64,000 nucleotides of DNA from NCBI RefSeq assembly GCF_027359925.1, contig NZ_CP114767.1, forward strand, positions 4,328,501 through 4,392,500, written 5' to 3'. The position numbers were made by a program, and so were the translations under genes. Of the stretch, positions 16,132-25,103 are shown piece by piece. Numbering within the stretch: the stretch's first letter is position 1; every line of letters starts with the position of its first letter. The DNA comes from Hymenobacter canadensis (GTDB taxonomy: Bacteria; Bacteroidota; Bacteroidia; Cytophagales; Hymenobacteraceae). The notes beneath the pieces were generated by a model that was given only the letters and a program-made list of their open reading frames with translations, was not told the origin of the DNA and ran no database searches.

Positions 16132-17829
16132 ATGTCCACTACTCTTTATATTGCTCTAGCCGCCGTGCTGGCCCTTGTGGTCGGCATCGTGGTGGGGCGC
16201 CTCTTGGCTGGCAAAACCAACCAGGACCACGAAGCCGAAGCTAAAACCCGTGCCCAACAGCTGCTGGCCGAAGCCGAGCAGCAGGCCACCCGCACCCGCG
16301 ACGAGCGGATTCAGCAGTCGAAAGACAAGTTCCGCACCCTCAAGCAGGAGTGGGAGCAGGAGAGCCGCCGCCAGAAGCTGGCCCTCGACCAGGAGCTGAC
16401 CGAGCGCCGCGCCACCGTGGTAGAGCAGGAGCAGGCCATCAAGAAACTCACCGACACCACCCAGCGTCAGCTGGAGCAGATCCAGCGCAAGGAAACCGAG
16501 CTGGACGCCACCCGCGAGCGAATCGAAACTCAGTCGCAGCAGCAGCGCGAGAAGCTGGAAACGCAGGAGGAAAAGCGCAAGGCCGTCTTGGAAAATCAGC
16601 TGGCCAAGCTGGAGCAGCGCGAGCAGGAGGTAGAAGCCGAGCTGGCCGAAACCCGCCAGGAGCTAACCGAAAAGCTGCAGCAGGTAAACACGCAGCTGGA
16701 AGCCATTTCGGGCCTGACGGCCGCCGAAGCCCGCGAGCAGCTGGTGGAGTCGCTCAAAAACGAAGCCCAGATTCAGGCCAGCTCCTACATCAAGGACGTG
16801 GTGGCCCAGGCCAAGCTTTCGGCCACCAAAGACGCCAAGAAAGTGGTGCTGGAAACTATCCAGCGCACCGCTGCCGAGCACGCCATCGAGAACTGCGTAT
16901 CGGTGTTCAACATCGAGAGCGACGACGTCAAGGGCAAGATTATCGGTCGTGAGGGCCGCAACATCCGGGCCCTGGAAGCCGCTACTGGTGTCGAAATTAT
17001 CGTGGACGACACGCCCGAGGCCATCATCATCTCGGGCTTCGATCCGGTGCGCCGCGAGGTAGCCCGCCTGAGCTTGCACCTGCTGGTGAAGGACGGCCGA
17101 ATTCACCCGGCTCGTATCGAGGAGATTGTGGCCAAAACCCGCAAGAACATCGACGAGGAAATCGTGGAAATCGGGGAGAAAACCATCATCGACCTCGGCA
17201 TCCATGGCCTGCACCCCGAGCTGATTAAGATGGTGGGCCGCATGCGCTTCCGCAGCAGCTACGGCCAGAATCTGCTCCAGCACTCGCGCGAAGTCGCCAA
17301 CCTCTGCGCCACCATGGCTGCCGAAATGGGCCTCGACGTGAAGAAAGCCAAGCGCGCCGGCCTGCTCCACGACATCGGCAAAGTAAGCACCGAAGAGCCC
17401 GAGTTGCCCCACGCAATTCTGGGCATGGAGATGGCCAAGAAGTACAAGGAGCACCCCGACGTGGTAAACGCCATCGGCGCCCACCACGACGAAATTGAAA
17501 TGACGGCCATGATTTCGCCGCTGGTGCAGGCCTGCGACGCCATTTCGGGCTCGCGCCCCGGTGCCCGCCGCGAGATGATGGAGAGCTACATCAAGCGCCT
17601 CAAGCAGCTGGAAGAAACCGCCAACGGCTTCAAGGGCGTAAACCAGTGCTTCGCCATCCAGGCCGGCCGCGAGCTGCGCGTGATGGTGGACGCCGAGAAC
17701 GTGACGGACGAGCGCGCTTCGGAGCTGAGCTACGAAATTTCCCAGAAAATCGAGAAGGAAATGCAGTACCCCGGCCAGATCAAAATCACGGTTATCCGCG
17801 AAATGCGTGCCGTGGCCTACGCCAAGTAA
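16132..17829 (+). CDS. rny: Ribonuclease Y
   Basis: Membrane-anchored endoribonuclease that starts mRNA decay. The 565-residue chain has an N-terminal membrane helix ([21 protein letters not shown]), a long Gln/Glu-rich coiled coil (about 30-210), a KH RNA-binding domain (about 255-320, [18 protein letters not shown]), and an HD domain (about 375-470, with HSREVAN and LLHDIGK). It ends in the usual [14 protein letters not shown] segment. Somewhat longer than the Bacillus enzyme (520), mostly in the coiled coil. Confidence 0.97.
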   Translation: MSTTLYIALAAVLALVVGIVVGRLLAGKTNQDHEAEAKTRAQQLLAEAEQQATRTRDERIQQSKDKFRTLKQEWEQESRRQKLALDQELTERRATVVEQEQAIKKLTDTTQRQLEQIQRKETELDATRERIETQSQQQREKLETQEEKRKAVLENQLAKLEQREQEVEAELAETRQELTEKLQQVNTQLEAISGLTAAEAREQLVESLKNEAQIQASSYIKDVVAQAKLSATKDAKKVVLETIQRTAAEHAIENCVSVFNIESDDVKGKIIGREGRNIRALEAATGVEIIVDDTPEAIIISGFDPVRREVARLSLHLLVKDGRIHPARIEEIVAKTRKNIDEEIVEIGEKTIIDLGIHGLHPELIKMVGRMRFRSSYGQNLLQHSREVANLCATMAAEMGLDVKKAKRAGLLHDIGKVSTEEPELPHAILGMEMAKKYKEHPDVVNAIGAHHDEIEMTAMISPLVQACDAISGSRPGARREMMESYIKRLKQLEETANGFKGVNQCFAIQAGRELRVMVDAENVTDERASELSYEISQKIEKEMQYPGQIKITVIREMRAVAYAK

Positions 17830-17832
17830 GCG

Positions 17833-17857
17833 TGTAGCATAGGCTTCAGCCTGTGCC
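17833..17857. repeat. Solo copy of a 25-base AGGCTTCAGCCT repeat
   Basis: Identical over all 25 bases to copies at 25520-25544 (same strand) and 30787-30811 (opposite strand). It opens TGTAGCAT, has the hairpin core AGGCTTCAGCCT and ends GTGCC. It lies 3 bases after the rny stop. Confidence 0.85.
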
Positions 17858-17870
17858 AATCAAGAAAATA

Positions 17871-17907
17871 AAAGCCCGCCGCAACAGCTGTTGCGGCGGG
17901 CTTTTTT
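17871..17907 (+). terminator. Terminator of rny
   Basis: AAAGCCCGCCGCAA pairs fully with TTGCGGCGGGCTTT around CAGCTG, followed by TTT. Confidence 0.9.
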
Positions 17908-17960
17908 ATGCACTTTCAATCCGCGTATCTTACTTGCTGAATCTGTATATGTGTTACTAT

Positions 17961-18722
17961 ATGAAGCCGTTACTACTGCTTGCCGGAATCTGGTGCCTGA
18001 CCGGCTGCGCCGTGTATATGCCGATGCAGAACGCGGCGCCTGATATCCGGGCGCAGCATGAGTCGGAGGTGCGGGCCAGCACGTTTCTGAGTCGGGGAGA
18101 GGCGTCGGGGGCGTATTCGCCGCTGAAGCACGTGCTGGTACGGGGCGCGTTCGGAATCCGTACTGATTCGGGTGATAGCACCTTCTGGCGCGGCCGGCAG
18201 TATGAGCTGGCGGCCGGCACCTACTGGGCCCCGCGCAACTGGACGCTGGGCGTGCTGGGCGGCGTCGGCCAGATCCGCAACCAGACCCGCTACCGCAACG
18301 ACGGGCAGATCATCTTTCTAGGTGAGCCGGTGCAGCATGAGTTTGACGTGCGCTGCAACAAGCTGTTCGGCGAAGCCTACGCCCTGTACGAGGTCAGCAA
18401 CCGGTTTTCGCTGGGCGTCTCCTGCCGCAGCACGCGGCTGTACTTCACCCAACTCACCGACGTTGGCCAGCCCATCGACCTGCGCCAGCTCACGCGCGCC
18501 GAGCCGATGCTGCTCATGCGTTTCGGCCTCGGCGACCCGTACCAGGGCCGACGACCTGTGCAACTGCAGCTGTCGGTAGGCGGCTCGGCCACCATGGGCT
18601 ACGATGAGCGACAACCCGACCCCAACTACTCGCGCCGGCAGCTACGGGACTCGCGCTCCTACGTGGCGCTGGGCGTCGGGATTCTGCCACACCGCTTGGC
18701 GGCGTTGTTTCGGCAGCCGTAA
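17961..18722 (+). CDS. Hypothetical outer-membrane lipoprotein, 253 aa
   Basis: The start at 17961 gives MKPLLLLAGIWCLTGC, with lipobox LTGC. The mature part has many amphipathic strands with aromatic ends (RGAFGIRTDSGDSTF, YELAAGTYWAPRNWTLGVLGGV, SYVALGVGILP), suggesting a small beta-barrel or beta-sandwich. It resembles in style the lipoprotein at 21400, but they align poorly by eye. Function unknown. Confidence 0.75.
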   Translation: MKPLLLLAGIWCLTGCAVYMPMQNAAPDIRAQHESEVRASTFLSRGEASGAYSPLKHVLVRGAFGIRTDSGDSTFWRGRQYELAAGTYWAPRNWTLGVLGGVGQIRNQTRYRNDGQIIFLGEPVQHEFDVRCNKLFGEAYALYEVSNRFSLGVSCRSTRLYFTQLTDVGQPIDLRQLTRAEPMLLMRFGLGDPYQGRRPVQLQLSVGGSATMGYDERQPDPNYSRRQLRDSRSYVALGVGILPHRLAALFRQP

Positions 18723-18761
18723 GGACGGCCTTGCTGATCTTGGTAATTCGAGGCTTCCCAG

Positions 18762-19184
18762 CTACTGTCGGCGTAGCTCCAGATACTTGGCGTCGCAGCC
18801 GCCGAACCGGGTGTATTCGTTCATCGAGTTGCCGTAGTTCTGTATCAGCAGCACGCTGTCCTGCCATGTGGCACTGATATCTTCTGGGGGTTCCTGGCCT
18901 TTCAGCCCTACAAAAGTGAAGTAGGTTTCGATACCTTCCTTTGTGATATCCACCTTGCCGGTGACTCCTTCGGACGAGTAAAAATAGCCGTTGCCACCAC
19001 GCCTTGTCACGATGATAGACAACGCACAGACGGCAGTATCCTGCACTGTGTAGGTGCCAGCGTAGACCGCCTCAGCGGATGAAGCGGTATTGGGAGCATC
19101 CGTGGCTTCAGTGCCTAGGCGGGCCTCCGGACGTTCACACCCTGCTGCGGCAAGCAGAGTAGCCACTAATAAAATCAGGCGCAT
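18762..19184 (-). CDS. Hypothetical lipoprotein, 140 aa
   Basis: The start at 19184 gives MRLILLVATLLAAAGCE, with lipobox AAGC; 24 upstream in-frame codons lack signal character. Mature strands include YAGTYTVQDTAVCALSIIVTRRGG and KVDITKEGIETYFTFVGL, and a second Cys occurs in FGGCDAK. This looks like a small beta-rich periplasmic domain. No family recognised. It ends 40 bases from the convergent lipoprotein gene. Confidence 0.7.
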   Translation of the reverse strand: MRLILLVATLLAAAGCERPEARLGTEATDAPNTASSAEAVYAGTYTVQDTAVCALSIIVTRRGGNGYFYSSEGVTGKVDITKEGIETYFTFVGLKGQEPPEDISATWQDSVLLIQNYGNSMNEYTRFGGCDAKYLELRRQ

Positions 19185-19204
19185 AGTTGGGTTTGAGAAG
19201 ATGG

Positions 19205-19753
19205 TTATTGCTGCTTGGGGTAGCCCATCTGCGAGTCGGCCCGCGCCTCTAGCCACGCCGTGGGCGCGCCCTCGTGCTCGAATTCGCCCAGGTGCTGAAA
19301 CCCGACTTTCGCCAGTACGGCGCGGGAGGCCAGATTCTGCATGTCGGCAATGGCGTAGAGTACCGGCTGCCGCAGCTCTCCGAAGCCATACGCCACCGAG
19401 GCGCGGGCAGCTTCCGTAGCGTAGCCGTGGCCCCAGTACCGCCGGATAAGCCGGTACCCCACCTCGTAGAAATCGACGTGGCCGTTGAGTGGCTCGCGAA
19501 TCAGCTTCAGGCCGGCCCAGCCCAGAAATTCGCCGGTTGCTTTGAGCTCCACGGCCCAGCGGCCAATGCCGTTTTCCTGGTACTGCCGCCGCACAAATTC
19601 AATGGCTTGCTGGCTTTCGGCCAGCGTCTGCACGGGCCGGTTGCCGACGTAGCGTTGCACTTCCGGGTCCGAGTCCAGCGCGAACATGCCGGGCGCGTCG
19701 GTGGGCTGCAGCTCGCGCAGCAGCAGGCGGGGCGTTTCGGCGAAGGTGGTCAT
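19205..19753 (-). CDS. GNAT family N-acetyltransferase (RimJ/RimL-like)
   Basis: Acetyl-CoA-dependent acyltransferase. The chosen start MTTFAETPRLLLREL is the standard RimJ/RimL opening; eight upstream codons are less likely. Key features are the first strand-helix TPRLLLRELQPTDAPGMFAL, the acetyl-CoA loop IRRYWGHGYATEAARA (the Q/RxxGxG/A-like motif) and NLASRAVLAKVGFQHLGEFEH. Length (182) is normal. The substrate cannot be told. Confidence 0.9.
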   Translation of the reverse strand: MTTFAETPRLLLRELQPTDAPGMFALDSDPEVQRYVGNRPVQTLAESQQAIEFVRRQYQENGIGRWAVELKATGEFLGWAGLKLIREPLNGHVDFYEVGYRLIRRYWGHGYATEAARASVAYGFGELRQPVLYAIADMQNLASRAVLAKVGFQHLGEFEHEGAPTAWLEARADSQMGYPKQQ

Positions 19754-19776
19754 TTGTAGTAGAAAGGCTGTTTGCA

Positions 19777-19861
19777 TGTGGCGTGGACTTCAGTCCGTCG
19801 CCCGTGAAAATCGCGCAATATGGCCGATGTGCGAGGGCGGCGGACTAAAGTCCGCGCCACA
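19777..19861. repeat. Palindrome of the GGACTTCAGTCC family
   Basis: Arms 19777-19803 (TGTGGCGTGGACTTCAGTCC...) and 19835-19861 (...GGACTAAAGTCCGCGCCACA) pair with a few mismatches; each arm has its own inner hairpin. It fills the gap between the flavoprotein and acetyltransferase genes. Confidence 0.8.
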
Positions 19862-19865
19862 CCCG

Positions 19866-21260
19866 CTACTTCGGCTTGTCCAGCTTGGCAAACACGTTGT
19901 TCAGCCCTTCGGCCCAGCAGGGGTGGGCCAGCACCATGTTCTGCAGCTGCTGGTACTTGAGCTTGCCGGCTATCATCAGCTGAAACATGCTCATGATTTC
20001 GCCGCCCTCGGCGCACAGTACCGTGGCGCCCAGCAGCCGGTCGTCGGGCCCGACGAGCACCTTCCAGAAACCGGCGGTGCGGCCGGTTTCGCGGGCGCGG
20101 CCTATCGTGCTGACAGGCATGGTGGCCACGCGGTAGGCTATGCCTTCCTCTTTGGCCTGCTCCTCATTCAGGCCGATGCGGCCCAGCTGGGGCTCCGTGA
20201 ATACGCAGTAGGGTAGGGGCCGCTGTTTGGCCGAGCGCCACTTGCGGTGCAGCAGGCCGTCGCGCACCACGCGGTAGTCGTCGTAGCTGATGTGGGTGAA
20301 CTGGGGGCCGCCGTGCACGTCGCCGAGGGCGTAGACGCCGCGCACGTTGGTTTCCAGACGCTCATTCACCTGGATGTAGCCTTTCTCGTCGAGCTGGATG
20401 CCGGCCGCTTCCAAACCCAGCGTGTCGGTGTTGGGCGTGCGGCCGGTGGCTACCAGCAGGTGCGAGCCGCGCAGGCGCCGCTCGCCGGAGTGGGTGTCGG
20501 CTGTGAGGGTGAAGGTGCCATCGTGGTGGCTGACTTTGCGCACTTTGGCGCCCAGCACCACGTCCACACCCTCGTCCTCCAGAATCTTGGTCAGGGCCTG
20601 GCACACGTCGTCGTCCTCACGCTCCAGCAGCTGCCCGGCCGATTCCACGATGGTGACCTTGCTGCCCAGGCGGCGGTAGAGCTGGCCAAACTCCAGCCCG
20701 ATGTAGCCGCCGCCCAGAATCACGAGGTGCTCGGGCAGCTCCTTCAGGTCGAGCAGCTGGGTGGTGGTGAGGTAGGGCAGGCCTTCCAGCCCGTCGATTT
20801 CGGGGATGGCCGCCCGCGTGCCGGTGTTGATGAATACCTTTTTAGCCTTCAGCTCCTGGATTTTGCCGTTTTCCAGCTCCACCTGCACCGTGCGCGGACC
20901 GCTGAAGGTGGCGTGGCCCTGCAGCACCGTAATGCCGGCCGTTTCCTTGGTCAGGTTGCTGCGCACGCCTTCGCGCATCTCGCCGATGATGACGTCTTTG
21001 CGAGCAATGACGGCGGCCATATCCACGGCGGGCTCCCGGCTGCCCAGGCCGTACTCGTCGGCGGTGCGCAGCTGGTGGGCGCGCTCAGCCGAGGCCAGCA
21101 TGGCCTTCACCGGCGAGCAGCCGTAGTTGATGCAGGAGCCGCCGAGCTTGTTTTCCTCGATCAGCACCACTTTCTGGCCGGCTTTCGCCAAGGCCGTGGC
21201 CAATGGGTTGCCGGCCTGTCCGGAGCCAATAATGAGTGCATCGTAGGAAGTATTGGGCAT
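19866..21260 (-). CDS. FAD-dependent pyridine nucleotide-disulfide oxidoreductase (mercuric-reductase-like)
   Basis: Flavoprotein disulfide reductase, 464 residues from MPNTSYDALIIGSGQAG. FAD-binding GSGQAGNPLA is at the N-terminus and the redox pair Cys-43/Cys-48 sits in SCINYGC. The NAD(P) loop is ILGGGYIGLEFGQLYRRLG, then the second FAD motif VYALGDVHGGPQFTH. The C-terminal dimerisation domain carries the base motif as AHPCWAEG, where most relatives have HPT. The N-terminal heavy-metal domain and C-terminal Cys pair of true MerA are absent, so mercury reduction is unlikely. Substrate unknown. Confidence 0.9.
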   Translation of the reverse strand: MPNTSYDALIIGSGQAGNPLATALAKAGQKVVLIEENKLGGSCINYGCSPVKAMLASAERAHQLRTADEYGLGSREPAVDMAAVIARKDVIIGEMREGVRSNLTKETAGITVLQGHATFSGPRTVQVELENGKIQELKAKKVFINTGTRAAIPEIDGLEGLPYLTTTQLLDLKELPEHLVILGGGYIGLEFGQLYRRLGSKVTIVESAGQLLEREDDDVCQALTKILEDEGVDVVLGAKVRKVSHHDGTFTLTADTHSGERRLRGSHLLVATGRTPNTDTLGLEAAGIQLDEKGYIQVNERLETNVRGVYALGDVHGGPQFTHISYDDYRVVRDGLLHRKWRSAKQRPLPYCVFTEPQLGRIGLNEEQAKEEGIAYRVATMPVSTIGRARETGRTAGFWKVLVGPDDRLLGATVLCAEGGEIMSMFQLMIAGKLKYQQLQNMVLAHPCWAEGLNNVFAKLDKPK

Positions 21261-21399
21261 AAAGCACGAAGTTTGAAGGAGGGGCGACCCCGGAGAAGAA
21301 ACGAATGGTGTACGCTCTACGCAACTAACCTGCCCGCGGCTACACAACGAAACCTGTTTCCGGGCGTTTTGTCACCGGTTTTTCACTGCCTTTGCGTCT

Positions 21400-22164
21400 A
21401 TGCCTGCTTTGTTTCGCGCGTTCCTGATTCTGCTGCTGCCTCTGCTGGCCGGCTGCTCGTCGCTGTACTTTCCGCCGCCGCCGCAGGTGCCGCTGCTCAC
21501 CCAGAAAGGTGAGTGGAGCGCCGGCCTGCACACCAATTTCAGCCAGAACACGGCCGTGCAGGGCGCCTACGCCGTCACGGACCACCTGGGCGTAATGGCC
21601 TCGGCCTCCTTCCTGCACGCCGACAAGAAGCAGAGCTTCTTCGGCAACAAAAACAACCGCCAGACCGAAGACCACGACTTCGTGGAAGCCGGCCTGGGCT
21701 ACTTCACCCGTCTGCGCCAGGACCGCCGGGTGCTGGAAATCTACGGCGGCGTGGGCATCGGGGCCACCAAGTACACCGAGTACAGCCGCGAAACCAACCT
21801 GCCCTCCGAGCGCCGTGAGGGCACGCTCTACAAGTATTTCCTGCAGGCCAACTACACGTCCAAGGAAAAGAAAAGCTTCCGCGCCCTCGGTCGCGACTGG
21901 CCCTTCAACTACGGCACGGCTATGCGCGCCAGCTACGTGCAAATCACCGATTTCCGCCTCAACGGCGTGGCCCGCGCCCCCGAGTACAACATCTTCTTCG
22001 AGCCCATCACCTATACCCGCATCGAGGTGCTGGGCCCACTGCAGCTGCAGCTCATCAGCGGCAGCAACTTCGGCCTCATCCCGCGCAAATACGTGAAGGC
22101 AGCCAACTCCGTGTTCCAGCTGGGTATTGTGGTGAACGTGGGCGGGCAGAGCGGGGGAAAGTAA
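21400..22164 (+). CDS. Hypothetical outer-membrane lipoprotein, 254 aa
   Basis: MPALFRAFLILLLPLLAGCSS gives a lipobox LAGC with Cys-19. The mature chain shows repeating beta-strands (GEWSAGLHTNFSQNTAVQGAYAV, GVMASASFLHADK, VEAGLGYFTRL, LEIYGGVGIGAT, VFQLGIVVNVG) of an outer-membrane beta-barrel. No family name recognised. Divergent from the flavoprotein gene and followed by an AT-rich gene of different composition. Confidence 0.75.
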   Translation: MPALFRAFLILLLPLLAGCSSLYFPPPPQVPLLTQKGEWSAGLHTNFSQNTAVQGAYAVTDHLGVMASASFLHADKKQSFFGNKNNRQTEDHDFVEAGLGYFTRLRQDRRVLEIYGGVGIGATKYTEYSRETNLPSERREGTLYKYFLQANYTSKEKKSFRALGRDWPFNYGTAMRASYVQITDFRLNGVARAPEYNIFFEPITYTRIEVLGPLQLQLISGSNFGLIPRKYVKAANSVFQLGIVVNVGGQSGGK

Positions 22165-22187
22165 AACGAAAAGTAGCCAAACTAGTT

Positions 22188-22817
22188 ATGGGCACAAGTT
22201 TATATTCTATAGCAAATCATCAAATTCCATTTGAAGCCAAAAGTCAAAGAGAAATAATTGATATTATTCTTCCACGGCTGAACACTATGCCGCTCAAGAA
22301 TCAAGAATTTCTGCTGGATTTCGCATTGGAGTGGAATCATGACAGGCCTGATAGATTGGCCTCTATACGCACCTCTACTTTCTGGCTCCCTATAGTAGAA
22401 GATTCCCATCATTATGATTTTAACACTTCCGAAGACAAAGACAAGTCAATGGATTTTGAAGGTCCCTACGATCTTGACTTGTCCTTCGACGATTCTAAAA
22501 TATGGATACATAACCCTCCTTATCGTTATCGGCAATGGTTCTGCCTGCAAAATTCGGATGGTACCGATGCTACTTTGCATCGTAATGAATGGCGCAAGTA
22601 CATGCGGCAGGTAGCTTACATATTTGGTGGTAACCGGGTTATTTATTTAGCCGATAATGCGCATCCGCTTGATAAGTATATATCGAGTGACTACTCCTTC
22701 GAGGAAATTGAACAAGAGCTCAAAAAGGAATTTGGCGAACCTGCAAGAGCTTTTAGTGAGGTATGTGCAAATGAAAAAACGACGTACTTCATTGACTTCT
22801 TCGATGATTTAGATTAA
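22188..22817 (+). CDS. AT-rich orphan protein, 209 aa
   Basis: Begins MGTSLYSIANHQIPFEAKSQ, with no signal peptide or membrane segment. It is rich in Asp, Tyr, Phe and Ile and ends in an acidic IDFFDDLD tail. Codons are clearly AT-richer than neighbours, suggesting recent gain. Motifs include WRKYMRQVAYIFGGNRVIYLADNAHPLDKY. Composition and isolation recall polymorphic-toxin immunity proteins, but there is no toxin partner and I assign no function. A bidirectional terminator follows. Confidence 0.75.
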   Translation: MGTSLYSIANHQIPFEAKSQREIIDIILPRLNTMPLKNQEFLLDFALEWNHDRPDRLASIRTSTFWLPIVEDSHHYDFNTSEDKDKSMDFEGPYDLDLSFDDSKIWIHNPPYRYRQWFCLQNSDGTDATLHRNEWRKYMRQVAYIFGGNRVIYLADNAHPLDKYISSDYSFEEIEQELKKEFGEPARAFSEVCANEKTTYFIDFFDDLD

Positions 22818-22831
22818 TCAGAAGCAATAAA

Positions 22832-22862
22832 AAAGAGCCCCGACTCGCGCCGGGGCTCTTTC
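22832..22862 (+). terminator. Bidirectional terminator between convergent genes
   Basis: An 11-bp perfect stem AAAGAGCCCCG/CGGGGCTCTTT with a 9-base loop has an A-run on one side and T on the other, serving both the orphan gene and sucD. Confidence 0.85.
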
Positions 22863-22887
22863 CATAAAATCAGGTGTCGATAATCGA

Positions 22888-23769
22888 CTACTTGCCGCCC
22901 AGTACGCGCAGCATGGTGTCGCCGATTTCGGCGGGCGAATCCACTACGTGGATGCCGCACTCGCGCATGATGGCCATTTTAGCAGCAGCCGTGTCGTCGG
23001 CACCGCCAACGATGGCACCGGCGTGGCCCATGCGGCGGCCGGGAGGCGCGGTCTGGCCGGCAATAAAGCCTACAACGGGCTTCTTGTTGCCGGTTTCCTT
23101 GATCCAGCGAGCAGCTTCGGCTTCCATGCCACCACCGATTTCACCGATCATCACGATGCCTTCGGTTTCGGGGTCGTTCATCAGCATTTCCACCGCTTCT
23201 TTGGTGGTGGTGCCGATGATCGGGTCGCCGCCGATGCCGATGGCCGTGGTCTGGCCCAGGCCGGCTTTGGTGAGCTGGTCAACCGCTTCGTAGGTCAGGG
23301 TACCCGACTTGGAGACGATGCCGATTTTGCCTTTCGTGAAGATGAAGCCGGGCATGATGCCCACTTTGCACTCGCCGGCGGTCATTACGCCGGGGCAGTT
23401 CGGCCCGATCATGCGCAGACCTTCGCGGCCTTTCAGGTACTCCTTCACCGCAATCATGTCCTTGGTCGGGATGCCTTCGGTGATGGTCACAATCACCTTG
23501 ATGCCTGCGTCGGCCGCTTCCATAATAGCGTCGGCGGCGAAAGCCGGGGGCACGAAGATGATGCTGGTGTCGGCGCCGGCCTGCTCTACGGCTTCGGCCA
23601 CGGTGTTGAACACGGGACGGTCGAGGTGCATGGTGCCGCCTTTGCCGGGCGTCACGCCGCCGACCACGTTGGTGCCGTACTCAATCATCTGCTGCGCGTG
23701 GAACGAGCCTTCAGAGCCGGTGAAGCCCTGCACAATCACTTTAGAATCCTTGTTTACCAGAACACTCAT
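22888..23769 (-). CDS. sucD: Succinate-CoA ligase (ADP-forming) subunit alpha
   Basis: TCA-cycle enzyme subunit that binds CoA and carries the phosphohistidine. The 293-residue chain opens [21 protein letters not shown] (CoA-binding Rossmann part), and has [21 protein letters not shown] and the phospho-His region [12 protein letters not shown] near residue 250. Length fits the family. sucC is not adjacent, which is usual in this phylum. A well-formed Bacteroidota promoter is seen upstream. Confidence 0.97.
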   Translation of the reverse strand: MSVLVNKDSKVIVQGFTGSEGSFHAQQMIEYGTNVVGGVTPGKGGTMHLDRPVFNTVAEAVEQAGADTSIIFVPPAFAADAIMEAADAGIKVIVTITEGIPTKDMIAVKEYLKGREGLRMIGPNCPGVMTAGECKVGIMPGFIFTKGKIGIVSKSGTLTYEAVDQLTKAGLGQTTAIGIGGDPIIGTTTKEAVEMLMNDPETEGIVMIGEIGGGMEAEAARWIKETGNKKPVVGFIAGQTAPPGRRMGHAGAIVGGADDTAAAKMAIMRECGIHVVDSPAEIGDTMLRVLGGK

Positions 23770-23840
23770 TCGTAGAGGGAGTTAGAGAAGCTATTCGGTT
23801 GAGGGTGGGATGTACGGTGGCCCGTAGGGCAACCGGTGTG

Positions 23841-23870
23841 CAAAAGTAGCCTTTTTTAAGGCCGGGGCAA
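23841..23870 (-). promoter_or_regulatory. Bacteroidota promoter of sucD (TTG-N19-TACTTTTG)
   Basis: On the minus strand, TTG (23870-23868) is followed after 19 bases by TACTTTTG (23848-23841). Both elements and their spacing match the Bacteroidota primary-sigma consensus. The leader is about 65 bases. This is the best promoter match found in the window. Confidence 0.65.
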
Positions 23871-23876
23871 GCTCCT

Positions 23877-23991
23877 TGTCATTCCGGGCGAAGCGAGGAA
23901 TCTGAGTGAAAAGCCAGCCCGGACTAAACCGCTTGTTACAGCTAAACGGCCTTACAGCTCAGGCAGATTCCTCGCTTCGCTCGGAATGACA
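23877..23991. repeat. Intergenic palindrome, TGTCATTCCG/AATCTG family
   Basis: Arms 23877-23904 and 23964-23991 (28 bases, one mismatch) with a 59-base loop, between the divergent sucD and cysteine synthase genes. Confidence 0.85.
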
Positions 23992-24015
23992 GGCAAACGC
24001 CCCGGCCGAAATCCG

Positions 24016-24023
24016 TACCTTTA
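24016..24023 (+). promoter_or_regulatory. Possible -7 box (TACCTTTA)
   Basis: Seven of eight bases match TAnnTTTG, 46 bases before the ATG at 24070, just outside the palindrome. Confidence 0.35.
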
Positions 24024-24069
24024 CGGCCCGCTCTCTCCAAAATTCCCCTCTCACCTCTCACGCTCACCC

Positions 24070-25047
24070 ATGTACCTGAATAATATCGTTGAGGCCATCG
24101 GCAACACGCCGCTGGTGAAGCTCAACCGCGTCGCCGACGGCATCAAAGGCACTGTCCTGGCCAAGGTGGAATATTTCAACCCCGGCAACTCGGTGAAAGA
24201 CCGCATGGCCGTAAGAATGGTGGAAGACGCCGAAAAAGCCGGTTTGCTGAAGCCCGGCGGCACCATCATCGAAGGCACCAGCGGCAACACCGGCATGGGC
24301 TTGGCCCTGGCCGCCATTGCCAAAGGCTACAGCTGCATCTTCGTGATGAGCGACAAGCAAAGCAAGGAAAAGCAGGACATTCTGCGGGCCGTGGGCGCGC
24401 AGGTGGTGGTGTGCCCCGTGGATGTGGCCCCCGAAGATCCGCGCTCCTATTACTCGGTGGCCAAGCGCCTGAGCGAGGAAACGCCCAACTCGTTCTACCC
24501 CAACCAGTACGACAACATGTCGAACACGGCGGCGCACTACGAGAGCACCGGCCCAGAGCTGTGGAAGCAGACCGAAGGCACCATCACGCACCTGGCCTGC
24601 GGCGTAGGCACGGGCGGCACCATCTGCGGCACGGCCAAGTACCTGAAGGAGCAGAACCCGGCCATCGTATCTGTAGGCCTCGACACCTACGGCTCGGTGT
24701 TCAAGAAATACAAGGAAACCGGCATCTTCGACGAAAACGAAATCTACCCGTACAAGACGGAAGGTATCGGCGAGGACATTCTGCCGAAAAACGTGGATTT
24801 CGACTTGATTGACCTGTTCATCAAGGTTACCGACCAGGACGCTGCTCTCATGACGCGCCGCCTGGCCAAGGAAGAAGGCCTGTTTGTGGGCTGGAGCTGC
24901 GGCTCGGCCGTGCACGGTGCCCTCGAGTACGCCCGCGAGCATCTGCAGGAAGGCGACACGATGGTGATTGTGCTGCCCGACCACGGCACGCGCTACCTCG
25001 GCAAAATATACAACGACGACTGGATGCGTGCTCAGGGCTGGCTATAA
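24070..25047 (+). CDS. PLP-dependent cystathionine beta-synthase / cysteine synthase, 325 aa
   Basis: Fold-type II PLP enzyme of sulfur amino acid metabolism. The start MYLNNIVEAIGNTPLVKL is the family opening. The PLP lysine lies in NPGNSVKDRMA, substrate loop in GTSGNTGMGLA, PLP-phosphate loop in GVGTGGTICGTAKYL. The segments TAAHYESTGPELWKQTEG and YKTEGIGEDILPKN resemble cystathionine beta-synthase catalytic cores more than CysK. The C-terminal CBS-domain pair of longer homologues is missing. The exact reaction (cystathionine or cysteine formation) is left open. Confidence 0.9.
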   Translation: MYLNNIVEAIGNTPLVKLNRVADGIKGTVLAKVEYFNPGNSVKDRMAVRMVEDAEKAGLLKPGGTIIEGTSGNTGMGLALAAIAKGYSCIFVMSDKQSKEKQDILRAVGAQVVVCPVDVAPEDPRSYYSVAKRLSEETPNSFYPNQYDNMSNTAAHYESTGPELWKQTEGTITHLACGVGTGGTICGTAKYLKEQNPAIVSVGLDTYGSVFKKYKETGIFDENEIYPYKTEGIGEDILPKNVDFDLIDLFIKVTDQDAALMTRRLAKEEGLFVGWSCGSAVHGALEYAREHLQEGDTMVIVLPDHGTRYLGKIYNDDWMRAQGWL

Positions 25048-25103
25048 GGCTGTTTCTGGGTTGTGCGGCCTGTTTTGCTAGTTCACTTTTTTGATTTCCG
25101 GCC

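Noticed and set aside
16663..17859. Antisense frame of 398 codons over rny
   Set aside because: KH and HD domains are on the plus strand; antisense composition is typical of a shadow frame.
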